Positions 10,501 through 22,003 are shown, counted from the first letter of the stretch. The stretch: 64,000 bases of DNA from Thinopyrum elongatum (GCA_011799875.1 CM022298.1:263493757-263557756); one strand, 5' to 3'. Notes: generated by a model not told the origin, from the letters alone. A program made the numbers and translations.

Positions 10501-12215
10501 GATGCAGCGATCGCGCGAGGCTCTTGGAAGCCCCCAGCCCCATCGTCTTGCCGGTTGTCTTCGTTTCTCCTTGGCGGCGGCGGCGGAGGGAGGCCGGCGT
10601 TGCCCTGAGGACGGTCCTCATGAGGCTGGTCCGCCAGGGGCCGTCACGAGGCTGCCCTTGCCAGCGGTCCTCGCGGGGTTGGTCGCGCCAGTCCTCGCGG
10701 GGGTCATGGTTGTCCCAGGGACCTCCACCGTGGCCTCCTCCACATCCATAGCTGCGGTCGCTGCGCTCGAGGAGGCGGCCAAGGCGCCCATCTCGGACTG
10801 CCCTGAGCTCCTGGCAGTCGTTGGTGTTGTGGTTGTGGACGTTGTGGAAGATGCGGAATGGGCGGTTGCCCTTGGGAGGCTCATCATGGTCATGACCACG
10901 CTTCATCTCGGGCACCGCGGCCAGCATGGCGGGGCGCTTACGCTTTGCTTCCTTGGCCTTGGCCTTCTCATCTTCAGGGTCGACCTCCGGAAGCTCAAGA
11001 AGGGAGAGGCGGCCTTCTTCGGCCCTTACGCACTTGTTCGCCAGGTTGAACATCTCCAAGGCCTAACGTAGTCCTCATGGATGGCGAGCTCCTCCTTCAT
11101 CTTCACATCCTGAACGCCATCAGTAAATGATGAGATGATGGCCTCGTCCGACGCCTTCGGGATCTTGAGGCGAACGCTCGTGAAGCGTTGGACGTATTTG
11201 TGCAAAGTTTTGCCCGGCTGCTGTTTCACGCGCCGCAGGTCGGCCACCGCAGAAGCACGGTCGCGGGTGCCCTGGAAGTTGGCGATGAAGCGCTCGTGAA
11301 GCTCGTCCCAGGAGCAGATCGGCACCTCCGGGAGGTTGAGGAGCCAGGAGCGCGCGCCGTCCTTGAGGGCCATGGGGAACCAGTTGGCCATAACCTTCTC
11401 GTCGCCGTTTGCCGCTTCGATGCTCAGCGCCTAGAGCTGGAGAAATACCGCGGGGTTGGGGGTGCCATCGTAGCGCGGAGGCAGATCCGGCTTGAACTTG
11501 CCGGGCCAGACGACACGGTGTAGCTCCGGGGTCAAAGCACGGTAGCCCGCCGCGCTCACAGGCGTAGTGCGCACGGGGGAGCTCGGTCTTGTCGCCCACG
11601 CACCACAGGCTCGGGCGGCGCGAGGTCTTGGTGCTGGTGTTGAGGCGCCAGGAGCGCGGGCGCATCAGCTTGCGGCCGCTGCACCACCTGGCATCTTGCT
11701 TCATCCCTTGCCGGGGCCCCGCGCCATGGGTGGCGCGGGGGCACGTCGCGCTTGAGCTCCGGGACAGCATCGCGCCGAGGAGGAGGAGGAGGCACACCGT
11801 GAGCCACGTCGCCCGCCCGGGATGGCGGGGGAGGCAGTGAGTGGGACGGCCCAGGAGCCTCACCGGCGACATTCACGAGCTCAGCGATGCGGCCGAGCCA
11901 GTCATTGTAGAGATCGTTGGCGGGGCGACAACGCAGGAGCTCGCGCGCCATGAGCAGTGCAGCCTGCATGTTCTCCGGCCCACGGTGATTATGGGAGGAT
12001 GATGCCGTGACCGGAGTGGGCGATGGAGTGGCGGCGCGGCCATCACACTGCACGGAAGGCGACAGCAATGAGTCATGCTGCTCGCGAGCAGCAGGGTCAG
12101 TGGCGGCGTTGGCCGCGAGGGAGGCAGAGCGGCGAGGAGCACCGTTACCCACGGGCGCCATCTGGGCGACACAAGCAGCCCGGCACTCAACCAGGACGCG
12201 ACGAGCGTCGGCCAT
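10418..12215 (-). pseudogene. E2 gag, with at least two frameshifts
   Basis: The likely start is ATG at 12215 (MADARRVLVECRAACVAQ). The N-terminal frame has an MARELLRCRPANDLYNDWL segment. The core retrotransposon Gag domain lies at about 11391-11026 in another frame (ANWFPMALKDGARSWL, then LPEVPICSWDELHERFIANF, then KYVQRF). After a further shift comes a Lys-rich stretch, a degenerate zinc-knuckle-like segment (FHNVHNHNTNDCQELRA) and a Gly/Arg/Asp-rich part with repeated 'RDQPRED'-like units. Gag would form the particle. Different parts lie in three frames, so the copy is broken. Confidence 0.75.
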
Positions 12216-12265
12216 GGGAGCGACGGAACGGAGGCGAAGCAAACAGTGGAAGGACTTCGACACGC

Positions 12266-12284
12266 CCTTACCTGGTGCACCAAA
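12266..12284 (-). promoter_or_regulatory. E2 primer binding site region
   Basis: On the minus strand the LTR ends TCCGACA and is followed by TTTGGTGCACCAGGTAAGGG. A TGG-initial site a few bases after the LTR is the expected position of the tRNA primer. E3 has a related sequence here. I do not name the tRNA. Confidence 0.5.
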
Positions 12285-13140
12285 TGTCGGATTCAGGGCT
12301 CCGCAGACCCAGAAGGTTCGAACTCTGGGGCGTGTGCGAAGAACTCAAGCTCTCAAGCCTGCTAACCCGTCGCCCCACAGCCTAGCCTAGCCGAACTCAA
12401 GTGAGCAAGGAAGAAGATGAACACGGCAGTTTACCCAGGTTCGGGCCACCTTGCAGTGTAAAACCCTACTCCTGCTTTGTGGTGGATTGGCCTCACGAGG
12501 GGCTGAGGATGAACTAGTACAGCGGATAAACAGCCTCGCGAGGGCTATGTTAGTGAGGGTGGAAAGGATCTGATCCCCCTCTACAGTGGTGGCTAACCTA
12601 TATTTATAGTGGCCTTGGTCCTCTTCCCCCAAAACTTAGGCGGGAAGGGATCCCACAATGGCCAATTTGAAAGGGGACAAGTAGTACATCCTATCCTGAC
12701 AAAGCTTCTGGTCATGATGCAGTGGTGGGCTCGGCGATAACACCAGTCCTGCTGAGCGTGGTCTTGGTCTTGTAGCACCGGAATGGAAACCTTTGGTAGA
12801 TTCCTCGGGAACCCACACCTGGCCTTGCCTCCTTAGCAGCAAAGAGGAAACTGCCTCCTCTGCGCCCCCTGGCGCCCGCCTGGCCTTGGTCGTCATGGCT
12901 TGTGTCATGGCAGCCTGATGAGGCTGGTACCTGCATAGAAATCTCCGGTCCTCGGGAGGCAGCCTGGGGAGGCCGCCCCCTCCAGAGGTCTTGGTGTCAT
13001 CCGCCTCGCAAGGCCAGGGGGCCTTCGCAAGGGTCTTGTCTTGGCGGTCTTGTAGATGGGCCGTACCAAGCCGTTGAAGGAGCCATGCCATGGGCCGCAG
13101 GCAGGCAAGTCTAGGTACCCTGGTTCCCAGAACACCGACA
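12285..13140 (-). repeat. E2 5' LTR (856 bp), intact
   Basis: The ends are inverted (TGTCGG at 12285, CCGACA at 13140). It carries the motif TTACCCAGGTTCGGGCC and CCTACTCCTGCTTTG, which also occur in the LTRs of E3, E4 and the solo LTR in CACTA A. A TATA box is visible on the minus strand at 12601-12608. Confidence 0.88.
12601..12608 (-). promoter_or_regulatory. TATA box of E2 5' LTR
   Basis: TATAAATA on the minus strand, in a conserved TATAAATATAGG-like context that is also present in E4 (about 62628). It would drive transcription leftward into gag. Confidence 0.5.
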
Positions 13141-13964
13141 ATATCCTCAAGTTAACCTCAATCTTCCGGGGCATTTCTAAAGTTGAGGTTCACTATGGGG
13201 ATAATGTTCTAATGTGGAAAGACCTCTGGCTGAATGACACCCTTGCAAAATCACACCCAAGAGCATTCTCATATGTTACGAATGAAGAATCCTCGATCAA
13301 AGAATTCTTGGGTATCACCTCCCTCGATGAGGCATTCCACCTACCCCTCTCCAGGCAAGCAAATGAAGAAGTACAAGACATACAACAGCTAGTGGCCCAC
13401 ATCACCATAGACAATAGTCAAAACACTAAGGATGTCTGGTCATATACTTGGGGCGCCAAAGAGTTCTCAGCACGAAAGTACTATAAATTCTGCTTCAGAG
13501 ATGTGACAGCACACAAAACCTACCATTGGTTATAGAAATCGAATGTCACTACCAAGATCAAAGTGTTTGGATGGCTCCTTCTATCTGATCAACTAAACAC
13601 AAGAAATATGTTGAAAAGAATGCATTATAACATAGGAAGCAATCTCAATTGTCTCCTTTGTGGTCAAAATGAAGAAGACATAGATCACATGATCCCCACA
13701 TGCCCATTTAGCAGAAACTGCTGGTCAACATTTGGACTAGACCCTAGTCACCACGCCACACGTCTATGCTGGCTAGAACAAGCAAAACTCACTTGGGGCA
13801 GACCACTGTTCATGGAGATTTTCTTGCAAGCTTCCTGGAGTATATGGACAGAGAGAAATAACCAACTATTTATAGACATCAATCCCTCATACCACTCTTG
13901 GTTGGCTAGATTCAAGGAAGATTTTAATCCACTCAAGTATAGGGTGAAAGATAATAAGAAATAG
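13141..13964 (+). pseudogene. LINE pol C-terminal part with zinc-binding (zf-RVT) domain
   Basis: One frame covers the end of the LINE reverse transcriptase polyprotein. It includes HYGDNVLMWKDLWL, then ARKYYKF, then a zf-RVT-like segment (KVFGWLLLSDQLNTRNML, then CLLCGQNEEDIDHMI, then CPFSRNCW), and ends at 13964. A single in-frame TAG at 13533-13535 breaks it just before the zf-RVT part. An apparent start at 13056 lies inside the E2 LTR and only reads through the junction by chance. Plant L1 elements carry this domain after reverse transcriptase. Confidence 0.8.
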
Positions 13965-14102
13965 TTTATCTTCTTACTTTTAGGCTCCCTTCCTTCTGAT
14001 TAGTATTTTAGCTTTTTCTTATTCTCCTCACCACAAAGTGGACTTGGAGTGAACACGTAAATAACTTGTACATTATAAACAGTTTTTGAAGGTAATATAT
14101 AA

Positions 14103-14123
14103 CAGTGGGAGACTCTCCCACTG
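14103..14123 (+). other. LINE 3' terminal hairpin
   Basis: CAGTGGGA (14103-14110) and TCCCACTG (14116-14123) form a perfect 8-bp stem with a 5-base loop, about 12 bases before the A-rich tail. Structured 3' ends are recognised by the reverse transcriptase of some LINEs; that role is inferred here. Confidence 0.55.
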
Positions 14124-14144
14124 TCTTAGTTCCTCAAAAAAGAA

Positions 14145-17006
14145 GGCGACGTTCGTGGCTCCGAGCGCGAGCCCGCCTATTGCCGCGCCGGCGCTCTTGC
14201 CTTCCTCTGTCGCCAAGGATGGGGACCTAAGCCCAGTGCTCCCGATGGTATCTAGTGCGAAGAACGAAGGGCAGACGTCCAAGATCTGGTCGGGCTCGCA
14301 AGCACGGAACAACCTGGCAGAGTGCACCTACCCGTTCTTCCTCCATAGCTTCTATGCCTGGTTGGTCCCGCCATTCTCGGATTTTTTTCTACGCCATCAT
14401 CTCCCATTAAGGGATCAAAGCCCTTCATCTCCAGCCAAACTCGATTCTCCTCTTGGCTATATTCGCCTTCTATTGCGAGGCATTCATGGGCGTAAGGCCG
14501 TCGGTGGCGCTCTTCCATCACTTCTTCAGCCTGCGGTTCACTGCCTAGGACTAGCGCTCCATGTGGGTCTCCTTCGTCGATGTCAAGGGCGGGGGTGTCC
14601 GCCTGAAGGCCGATAAGAAGGTGAACGACTACCGGCGGCGCTGGGTCTTCATGGACGTGCGTCGGGTCAGTCCGCTCCTGATGATCCCGGTGGTCCAGCC
14701 TGAGCAGAGCCCCGAATCGGGCCACAAGAGGTTTACCGACCCGTGGTCGGAGCCAGTCCTGGAGCGGATTGCCGCGCACGGGGCCGCGATTTTTTGTCGG
14801 GGGCGATGATCGTCAAGGGGTTCTTGGGGCAGCGCATCGCGCCGCTCCAGGCTCACTTGCGGCTCCCATTGCAGCTCGATGGTGCGGAGGATCCGATGAG
14901 GCTGCACGTCGCCATCCTAACAGCTGAAGAGCTGAATGGGGCCCTGGGGGCCCTGCTCTGCTACACCCCCGAGGACCCTCCTGAGGACGCATCCCCACTG
15001 TACCGCTACGCGGAGAAGCCAGAGCTGGCCGCGGTGATGCCTGCCTTCGAGGAATGGGGGCTCATGTCGGCCGGCCAAGGCGGCCCTCGCAGGAACCCTT
15101 CCACTGTGGTGCTGTCCTCCAGCGAAGACGATAGCGGCAAGGACTCGAAGGAGACGAAGGAGGGGGACGACACCGGTCGGGCGCCACCACACCATCGGCA
15201 TCGCGACCTCATGGATGACAACATCGACGTAGGTGAGCAACTCCAGGCAGCGTCTCCCGGGACCGCCGACGCGGCAGGGAGACTGGTGTTCAGCACCGTG
15301 GCCTCCCAGCTACCCGCGGTGGGGGCCAGTTCTCACGTGGCAATGGCTACGCCCGCGACGGCCGAATCCATCCAGGAGCCTTCCAAGGCCACCGACAAGG
15401 GCCGAAACCTGGCAGGGCCCACATGAGGCCACCCCGCACCCCCCACATATGGCGACGGGGTGGCACACGAGGGTGGCGGCAATGAGTCTTCCGCCGCCGA
15501 GAAGCGGAAGTGGAACGCGCACGATGAGTAAGCTCTCAGGACCACTGTTTGCGTCTAGCGTTTGTAATCCGGTGCAGCTCTAGCTGACCTCTTGTCGATG
15601 CAGGTGCCAGGGCGACGACCCGGAGGTGAAGAAGAAGAAGAAGACGGCGGGGCGGAAGACGCCTTCTGTTCTGAAGGCGGCGTCGGCACCCGCCCTGAGT
15701 CCTTGCAGCACGGGAAGACCTTGCAGTGCTCAGGTGCCGCAACAGGGCCCCCAAGCACAGTAGAAATGCCCAGCACCCCTCCGGAGTCACATGAGGGTTT
15801 GATCGTCCCTTCCGCCGCTGACCGGCCCCAGGGGCCACTTCCACAGGACTGGGGGCGCCCCTCATGGGTCCTAATGCCAGCGCGGGCGTGGCGACAAGGG
15901 AGGACTTGGCACCCAAGCCCCCGCCAGCCGCGCCCTCCATCACTGTGGGGAGATATGCGGAGCGCGCTGGGTAGGATACCCTGGCCTCGGCCATCTGAGA
16001 AGCTCCCGCAGTTGACATGGCGAATCCCCTGTGTGTGACACGGCGAACAGGAGGGGAAGACCCGAGGCCCTCTGAACCCCACGCAAGCTCTGTCGGGGCC
16101 CCTTCGGTCATGGCGACCGCGGGCGCCGGGGCGCTGGTCCTGGCCTGGACCAGCGTGTTGATGAGCTATGGCACCTTGCTCAAGCACGGTGCTCTGATCG
16201 ACGCTCAAGCCGTGCTTGATCAGCTCGGGGCAAGACCTTCGGGACACCGAGGGGCGCCTCACCAATGAGCGCTTGAAGCTCGCGGCCGGGTGGTAGCAGC
16301 TTGAAGGTCCCAGGCGACCTTGAGCCAGACTGAGGCTACCATTGTGTAGAGCGAGAAGGAGGCCGGCGAGGCGAAGGCAGTCCGCGAGACCGCTCTCGCT
16401 GAGGCTGAGGCAGCCACCAAGAGCCGCGCGGAGGCGGAGGCCATCTTGAAGGTGATCTACGACGAACAGGCTACGGACGGGAAACGGCTCCAGCTGCAGG
16501 AGAACGATCTCAAGGCCCCCGAGGCGTGGCTCGCAACACACGAATCGGACCTGGAGGCAGTGACAACCGAGCAGGCCAAGGAAAGCGAGTCCTTGGAGGC
16601 CTTGAAGCACCAGCTGACTGAGGCGCAGGAATCTCACGCGAAGCATGTCTCCGAGGTAAAGGCTCAGCTGGGCGCCAAGTAGAAAAAGATCCAGGCGGAT
16701 GCTGACGTGAGGGCGGCGGCGGATCATGCCGCACTCTCGTCCCTTGAGCTTAGGGGCTGCGGGGCCCTAAGTTCCATCTGCCGGGAGAAGATTGAGGACC
16801 CCCTTGTAGCATGCGATGCCGACTATGCCCAGCTCTCCACCAAGCTTGTGGAGCGACTCGAGGACGAGGCCCAGAAGGTGGATGGCATCCTGGAAGAAGA
16901 GTGCCGCGATCTCTCCTTCACCGCGACCCCTCCTTCACCGCGACCCCTCCTTCACCGTGACCCCTCCTTCGACTTCAGCAAGGTGATAGGCCCCGTTCCC
17001 CAATAG
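14145..17006 (+). pseudogene. Antisense ORF of E3: 'putative gypsy type transposon' (PF04195-like) protein, broken
   Basis: The N-terminal part has a low-complexity Ala/Pro/Ser leader, then GQTSKIWSGSQARNNLAECT and YPFFLHSFYAWLVPPFSDFF. Further on, in other frames, come AIFAFYCEAF, VSFVDVKGGGVRLKA and RRRWVFMDVRR. This is the pattern I know from the PF04195 family found in grass Gypsy elements. At least two frameshifts fall before 14810. An acidic Ser/Asp/Glu stretch follows (LSSSEDDSGKDSKE, about 15115-15155). The C-terminal part from about 16250 is a long heptad-like coiled coil (about 16446-16900) with an in-frame TAG at 16680-16682. Its function is unknown. It runs opposite to gag-pol, and the first codons were displaced by the LINE. 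Confidence 0.65.
16914..16970 (+). repeat. 17-bp tandem repeat, 3.3 copies
   Basis: The unit TCCTTCACCGCGACCCC repeats at 16914, 16931 and 16948, with one base different in the third copy, and a partial copy follows. Seventeen is not a multiple of three, so each unit shifts the frame at the tail of the antisense ORF. Confidence 0.85.
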
Positions 17007-19090
17007 TACCGTGACGGCCTCGCAGAGGCCATGGAAGGTCATGTTAGCGCGCTTCTTGGGAAGTTCTATTGTAGTGGCGGTATGGAACCTGGCGAAGCTA
17101 CGACGGACGCCGGCAATGGTGGCAGCGACGCCTCTTCTTAAGATGCTTGTAATGAATGTTTGCGATCCTGTGAGGTTTCCTTCTTTACTTGTTTTTCCTC
17201 TCACCTACCTTGGTGCTCTACATCGGCAGGGCCCAACCCTGTGCAGGCCTCGACCATCGCTGGGATGTCAGGTCGATGCCTAGACCCGGCCAGGAGGTGA
17301 GGGGCTCCGGGAACTAGTGAAGACTCCTGAGGTGCGATGCTCAGGGGTCCTCCCTTGACGCGCAAGCAGGCCGCGCGAGGGAAAATGTTACATTCATTGA
17401 GGATGCCCCCCTAGGTGCCAAAAATTAACTCTCTGCGGCACCGGCAGTCCGTTGCTTGCGGGGTGCACCCTGCGAAACCTCTCGGCGATCCATTATTAAG
17501 GGGAACCTACGAACAAAAGTCTCATTTGGACGACGCGCGCTCGCGAGCTTGCGCATGGGCGTTACGCGAGGAGCCTAGACACCAAGGACCTTCATGGGGT
17601 GACATGCACGTGAACACGCCCACGAGCCAGAGCCCTGTACCTTGGGTTTTTAGTTCTGTTGGGACTGGCCGGAGCGCAGGCACCGTGTCCAGCCCCTGCT
17701 CGCGTGAAGCCCAGGAGGGAGCTGCGGGCGCGTGCCGCAGAAGAAGTTAAGCACCTGCCATGCATGGCATGGGTTATCCTAAGGTTGGTGTGGCCCGCGG
17801 GGCACTCTCAATTGACTATCCACTAGCAGGGAGCATGGGGCTTCTACTTGTTCATGGGCATGATCATACATTGATCATTCTGCCAGTGCGGGGCATGGGG
17901 CTTCCACTAGGGCATGGGCATGGTCGTAGTTCGACCGTTCCGCCAGCGTGGATCACGAGGCTTCCACTGGGGCATGGGCATGGTCGTAGTTCGACCGTTC
18001 CGCCAGTATGGAGCATGGGGCTTCCACTGGGGCATCGATGGGAGCTCTATTTGAGAGTCTTCGGGGCGTGTACAGCGCTATTTCATTCGTACGCGTGACA
18101 GGCATGAGAGAACTTGTGGAGCTGTCGGATGCTCCAGGTGCAAGGCTCAGGAGCTCCTTCCTCAATCCTCAGGCGGGTTGCGCCTAGCTCTTGCTACATT
18201 TCATGCTTGTGTAACCTGTGACATGGGGGCGACCCGCACTGGACGGCTGTCCCGAGGCCATTGCATGAAGAGGTCAGGCACCAAAGACCCAAATGAGTGA
18301 CATGTACGGGTCTGGCACGCCAGACATAGGTCGGTCATTTGGGTTTAGTGACGATGCATGGATGGACCCGAGCACCGACACCGTGCAAAGTTTCTCAATG
18401 GGATGAACAAGGGAAGAGCCGCCGGGCGCGCGGTGCCTGAGGTGGCGAAACACCAGACTCGTAGTTATGCAAACTAGGCCACACCCTTACTCACCCGCTC
18501 GTGACGGCTCCATGGGAGGGCAATACACCAACGACCTCTATGAGGTGACGTGCATGGTAGTAGGCCCGCAAGCTAGAGCTCGGTCACTTGGGTTTATCAG
18601 CGCTGGAGAGATGGACCCGAGCACAGATGCCATGCTAGCTCCTAGTCATGGAACTGTCAAGAGAATTGTTGCGAGGGCGCGGCGATCCAATGGCGGCGAG
18701 GCACCAATCAGTGGGTTAAGCAAGAAGGATAAACTCATGAAAGCACAACTAGGTTCAGTACACAACCAAAAGGTGGAGCGGCTGCAGGGACTAACCCTGA
18801 CCAGCTTGAGGATAATGCAGCCTGTGGGGCGCCCTCAATTGAACAAACCAAAAAGTCACCTGGCAAGCATGTTGATGTGGGAGCGTCGAGCTGGTCGCTA
18901 AAGCGTGCCGCAAAGCTTCGCCTCTTAGGGGGGTGCCCTCAATTGAACAAACCAAAAAGTCACCTGGCAACCATGCTGTCGTGGGAGCGTCGGGCTAGTC
19001 GGTGAACCGTGCCATGAAGGTTCGCCTCTCAGGGGCCGGTTGGCTCCTGAGGCCATGGGGGCTCGCGAGGAGCTGAAGCCTCATGAGATG
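17007..19090. other. E3 noncoding region between antisense ORF and reverse transcriptase stub
   Basis: No coding frame is supported. It holds a 60-bp tandem array (17821-18036). It also holds diverged copies of a module with GTGACATGCACG, CTTGGGTTT and GGACCCGAGCAC (near 17601, 18299 and 18547), and a direct repeat of TTGAACAAACCAAAAAGTCA at about 18838 and 18943. The modules are shared with E2. Confidence 0.7.
17821..18036 (+). repeat. 60-bp tandem repeat, about 3.6 copies
   Basis: The period is exactly 60 bp. Each unit carries a GCATGGGGCTTCCACT-like segment followed by GGGCATGGTCGTAGTTCG. The second and third units (from 17881 and 17941) are nearly identical; the first is more diverged. 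Confidence 0.88.
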
Positions 19091-19100
19091 CTATTTTTAG

Positions 19101-19325
19101 CTACGCGAATCTTTGGAAGGTGGCGTCGGTGTTCAGCAGGCCAAAGGGCATGGGGATGTAGTTGGTGGGGATGCCCCTGCTCTGGCCGACGTGAGACTGC
19201 CAGAAGATGTCCTCGGAGCTGGCCCTGTTGAGGCCCACGATATCAACACACACGCGCAACTCGCTGCCCATGTCGGGAGCGGCAGCTGAACTGACGGGGC
19301 GCACAACGCGACGCCCACCGCGCAT
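19101..19325 (-). pseudogene. E3 reverse transcriptase stub
   Basis: The residues GSELRVCVDIVGLNRASSED are followed, after a 21-residue linker, by MPFGLLNTDATFQRF. As in E2, the segment that should contain the first catalytic Asp between these blocks is gone, and nothing downstream of the PFGL block remains. Linker residues such as SHVGQSRG correspond to SRVGWSRV in E2, so both copies share one deletion junction. Confidence 0.75.
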
Positions 19326-19680
19326 GGCCCGAGCTTCCTGCAGCTTGTGAATCTCCTGGGTGATGAACTCTTGTGCTCATGGCGCTTGGCACCGTGCTCC
19401 TTGCTTGCGGGGTCACGCATCTAAGCACACCTCCAAGTGGTGCCCGGGCACCTCCCTCGTCACACTGGTCAAGTCAGATGCTCTCCAAGTGGAAGCCCCC
19501 GAGCATGCCCTCAGGGAGGCGCCGGGCGCATCTTCCTATGCAGGAGGAAGGCATGCCCTGATGGCAGGGACGGAGCCCTGGGTGTAGCCGCCAGCGGGCT
19601 GCTTCTTCACTTCAGGGCGGTTCTTGGGGAGGAGCTGCTTCTTCTTTGTAGGGGTAGCCTCAGGAGGCGTGGGAGTTTTC

Positions 19681-20298
19681 AGCCGCAGCAGCCCGGTAGG
19701 CGTGATCGAGGGAGCAAACCGCATCCTGCTCATCATAGGCGACAGTGATGATGCCGCTGCAGCTAGGCATCTTGAGGACGTTGTAGCCATGGTGGGTAGC
19801 TGCCATGAACTTGGCGAGCATGGGGTATCATAGGATGGTGTTGTATGGGAGGCCGATGTGGGCCACGTCGAAGTCGATGAGCTCAGTGTGATAGTTGTCG
19901 AGGGTGCCGAAGGTGACCGGAAGGCACACCTACCCCAGGGGAGTGGTCAATTTGTCCGTCACCCCGGAGAACGGCCTGGTCGGCATCAGCTGGTCATAGG
20001 GCACTTGGAGCGTCTCGAAGGTCGCGATGGAGATCACGTTGAGGCCAGCACCTCCATCGATGAGGGTCTTCATGACGGAGATGTTGCTCATGGTGGGAGT
20101 GCACGGCATGGGGAGCGCACCGACGGTGGCTGAGCACCTGAGGTGGTCCTTGGAGTCGAAGGTGATGGTGTACTGTGACCATTTGAGGGGACGCACAGCC
20201 TCAAGCCTCGAGAGGGCAACATTCACCTCGCGAGAGAACTGCTTGAAGAGGCAGTTGGACGCGGAAGCCTGAGCTCCGCCGAGGATGCATGCTATCAC
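19681..20298 (-). pseudogene. E3 aspartic protease
   Basis: The frame carries FKQFSREVNVALSRLEA, FDSKDHLRCSATVGALPMPC, the active-site-like TLIDGGAGLNVIS and then NYHTELIDFDVAHIGLPYN. In-frame stops occur at 19930-19932 and near the ILGYP-equivalent position (about 19830). It closely parallels the E2 protease, including the segment before the active site. Confidence 0.75.
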
Positions 20299-20508
20299 GC
20301 GAGGCTCCTTGTAGCCCCTAGCCCCCTCGTCATGCTGGTTGTTATCGTTCCTTCTGGGCGGTGGCGGTAGCGGTGGAAGGGCAGCGTTATCCTAAGGGCA
20401 TACCACGTGAGGCTTGTCGCGCCAGGCGCTGTTGTGAGGCTGGTCGCGCTAGGCACCCTTACGAGGCTGGTCATGCCAGCCCTGACGTTGGTTGCCGTTG
20501 CCGTTGTC

Positions 20509-22003
20509 CTATCGGCCTCCTCCGCGGCTGGCACCATGCTCATTGCGGTCGGGGCGCCAGCCCAAGCGCTCGTCACGAAGCGCCTTGAGCTCATGGCAGT
20601 CATCGGTGTTGTGCATGCGCATGTTGTGGTAGACGCAGAATAGGCGACTACTACCTTCGAGCTCATCACAGTCACGGCCGCGCTTCTGCTCAGGCTCGGC
20701 TGCCAGCACGACAGGGCCCTTGCGCTTGACCTCCTTGCCCTTGGCCTTGCCGTTGTCGAGGGCTGCATCGAGGTCGTTCTGGAGCAAGAGGCGGCCCTCT
20801 TCGGCCTTGGCGCACTTGTCGGCGTGGTTGAACAGCTCTAGCTCCGTGTTCAGGCTATCGTTGATGGCGAGCTTCTCGCACATGCAGACATCCTTGACGC
20901 CATTGGTGAACGCCATGATGATGGCCTCGTCCGAGGCGCGCGGGATCTTGTGGCACACTTGGCTGAAGCGCTGGATGTATTTGCGGAGGGTTTCGCCAGG
21001 GCGCTGCTTCATGCACCGTAGGTCGTTCATGGTGAGAGTGCGGTCGTGGGTGCCCTTGAAGTTGGCGACGAACAGCTCGCACAGCTCGCTCCACGAAGAG
21101 ATCGACTCCTCGGGCAGGTTCATGAACCAAGAGCGCGCCGTCCTAGAGGGCTATTGGGAGCCAATTCGCCATGGCCTTGTCATCGCCATTCCCTGCTTCG
21201 ATGCTTAGCGCATAGAGTTGGAGGAACTACGTGGGGTCGGGGACGCCATCATAGCACGGGGCCAGTTCTGGCTTGAACTTGACGGGCCAAACCACCCGGC
21301 GCAGCTCACGAGTGAAGGGTCGGCAACCAATGCTGTTTAAAGGGGTTCAGCGCGTGAGGGCGAGGCGATTTTGGCTCCCGGCCATCGCGACCTCCTGGAC
21401 GGCTTGGTCTTAGCGCTGCTACCGTTGCTCGAGGAGCACGCGCATGTTCGGTGGTGCGCGGTCGATGATCTGGCTGCTGTCCTCATCCCAGGCTGGCGCA
21501 GGCGCTCCGCGCGGTGGGTCGCCTGGCCGCGCGTCGTGCCAGGGTTCGGCGTTGTCACCGCGTAGGGGAGGAGGCGGATTCGCGCCATGTGCCATGTCGC
21601 CAGCGCGAGATAGTCGAGGACGGAGTGAGTGGGAGGGCATCGGGGCCTCGCCCGTGGCATTGATGAGCTCGATGGTGTGGCCAAGCCAGGCATTGTAGCC
21701 TTTGTTGGCCAGGCGGTAGCACAGCAGTTCACGCGCCATGAGTAGCGCAGCCTACGCATTCATCAGCCCATGGCGAGCATGGGAGGATGAGCCCGTAACG
21801 GCGGCAAGCGAAGGCGTGGCGGTGCGGCCATCGTGCTGCACGGAAGGGTGCAGGGAGGAGTCTTGCTGCTCATGGGCGGCAGGATCAGTGGCGGCGTTGG
21901 CCGTGGCCGAGGCAGAGTGGCGGCGGTCGCCACGGCCCGCAGGCTCCGTTTGGGCGACATGACCCGCCCGACTCTCAGCGGAGACACGGCGAGCATCGGC
22001 CGT
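20509..22003 (-). pseudogene. E3 gag, start codon lost and frameshifted
   Basis: The frame begins where E2 gag has MADARRV, but the first codon here is ACG (22003-22001). The N-terminal frame includes MARELLCYRLANKGYNAWL. The Gag core is intact in another frame from 21123 (LPEESISSWSELCELFVANF, then LRKYIQRF, then AIIMAFTNGVKDV). It is followed by a Lys-rich linker and the zinc-knuckle-like CVYHNMRMHNTDDCHELKA. A stop and frame change fall between the two parts (about 21125-21420). Confidence 0.72.

Larger units (their letters stand above)
6306..13140 (-). mobile_element. E2: Gypsy element, Tat-lineage-like, pol-truncated, with antisense B3-like ORF
   Basis: Reading on the minus strand, the order is 5' LTR (13140-12285), primer binding site, gag, protease, a short reverse transcriptase stub, noncoding DNA, an antisense ORF on the plus strand, a polypurine tract and the remains of the 3' LTR (6561-6306), which E1 interrupts. 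RNase H and integrase are absent. Gag and protease carry frameshifts and a stop. The element inserted into a LINE: LINE coding sequence resumes at 13141, and the predicted 5-bp target duplication is ATATC (13141-13145). Layout, LTR sequence and the reverse transcriptase deletion match E3, so both belong to one non-autonomous lineage. Confidence 0.85.
13141..14144 (+). mobile_element. LINE (L1-type) 3' portion, interrupted by E2 and inserted in E3
   Basis: This is the 3' end of a non-LTR retrotransposon: the end of its pol ORF, a 3' UTR of about 180 bp, a terminal hairpin and a short A-rich tail (CTCAAAAAAGAAGG). The 5' part would lie left of E2, outside the window. On the right it abuts the antisense ORF of E3, so it inserted into E3 close to the beginning of that ORF. 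Confidence 0.8.

Noticed and set aside
13056..13535. A 159-codon frame starting in the E2 LTR
   Set aside because: The start lies in the LTR and the coding part is LINE; the join is an insertion junction and not a gene.
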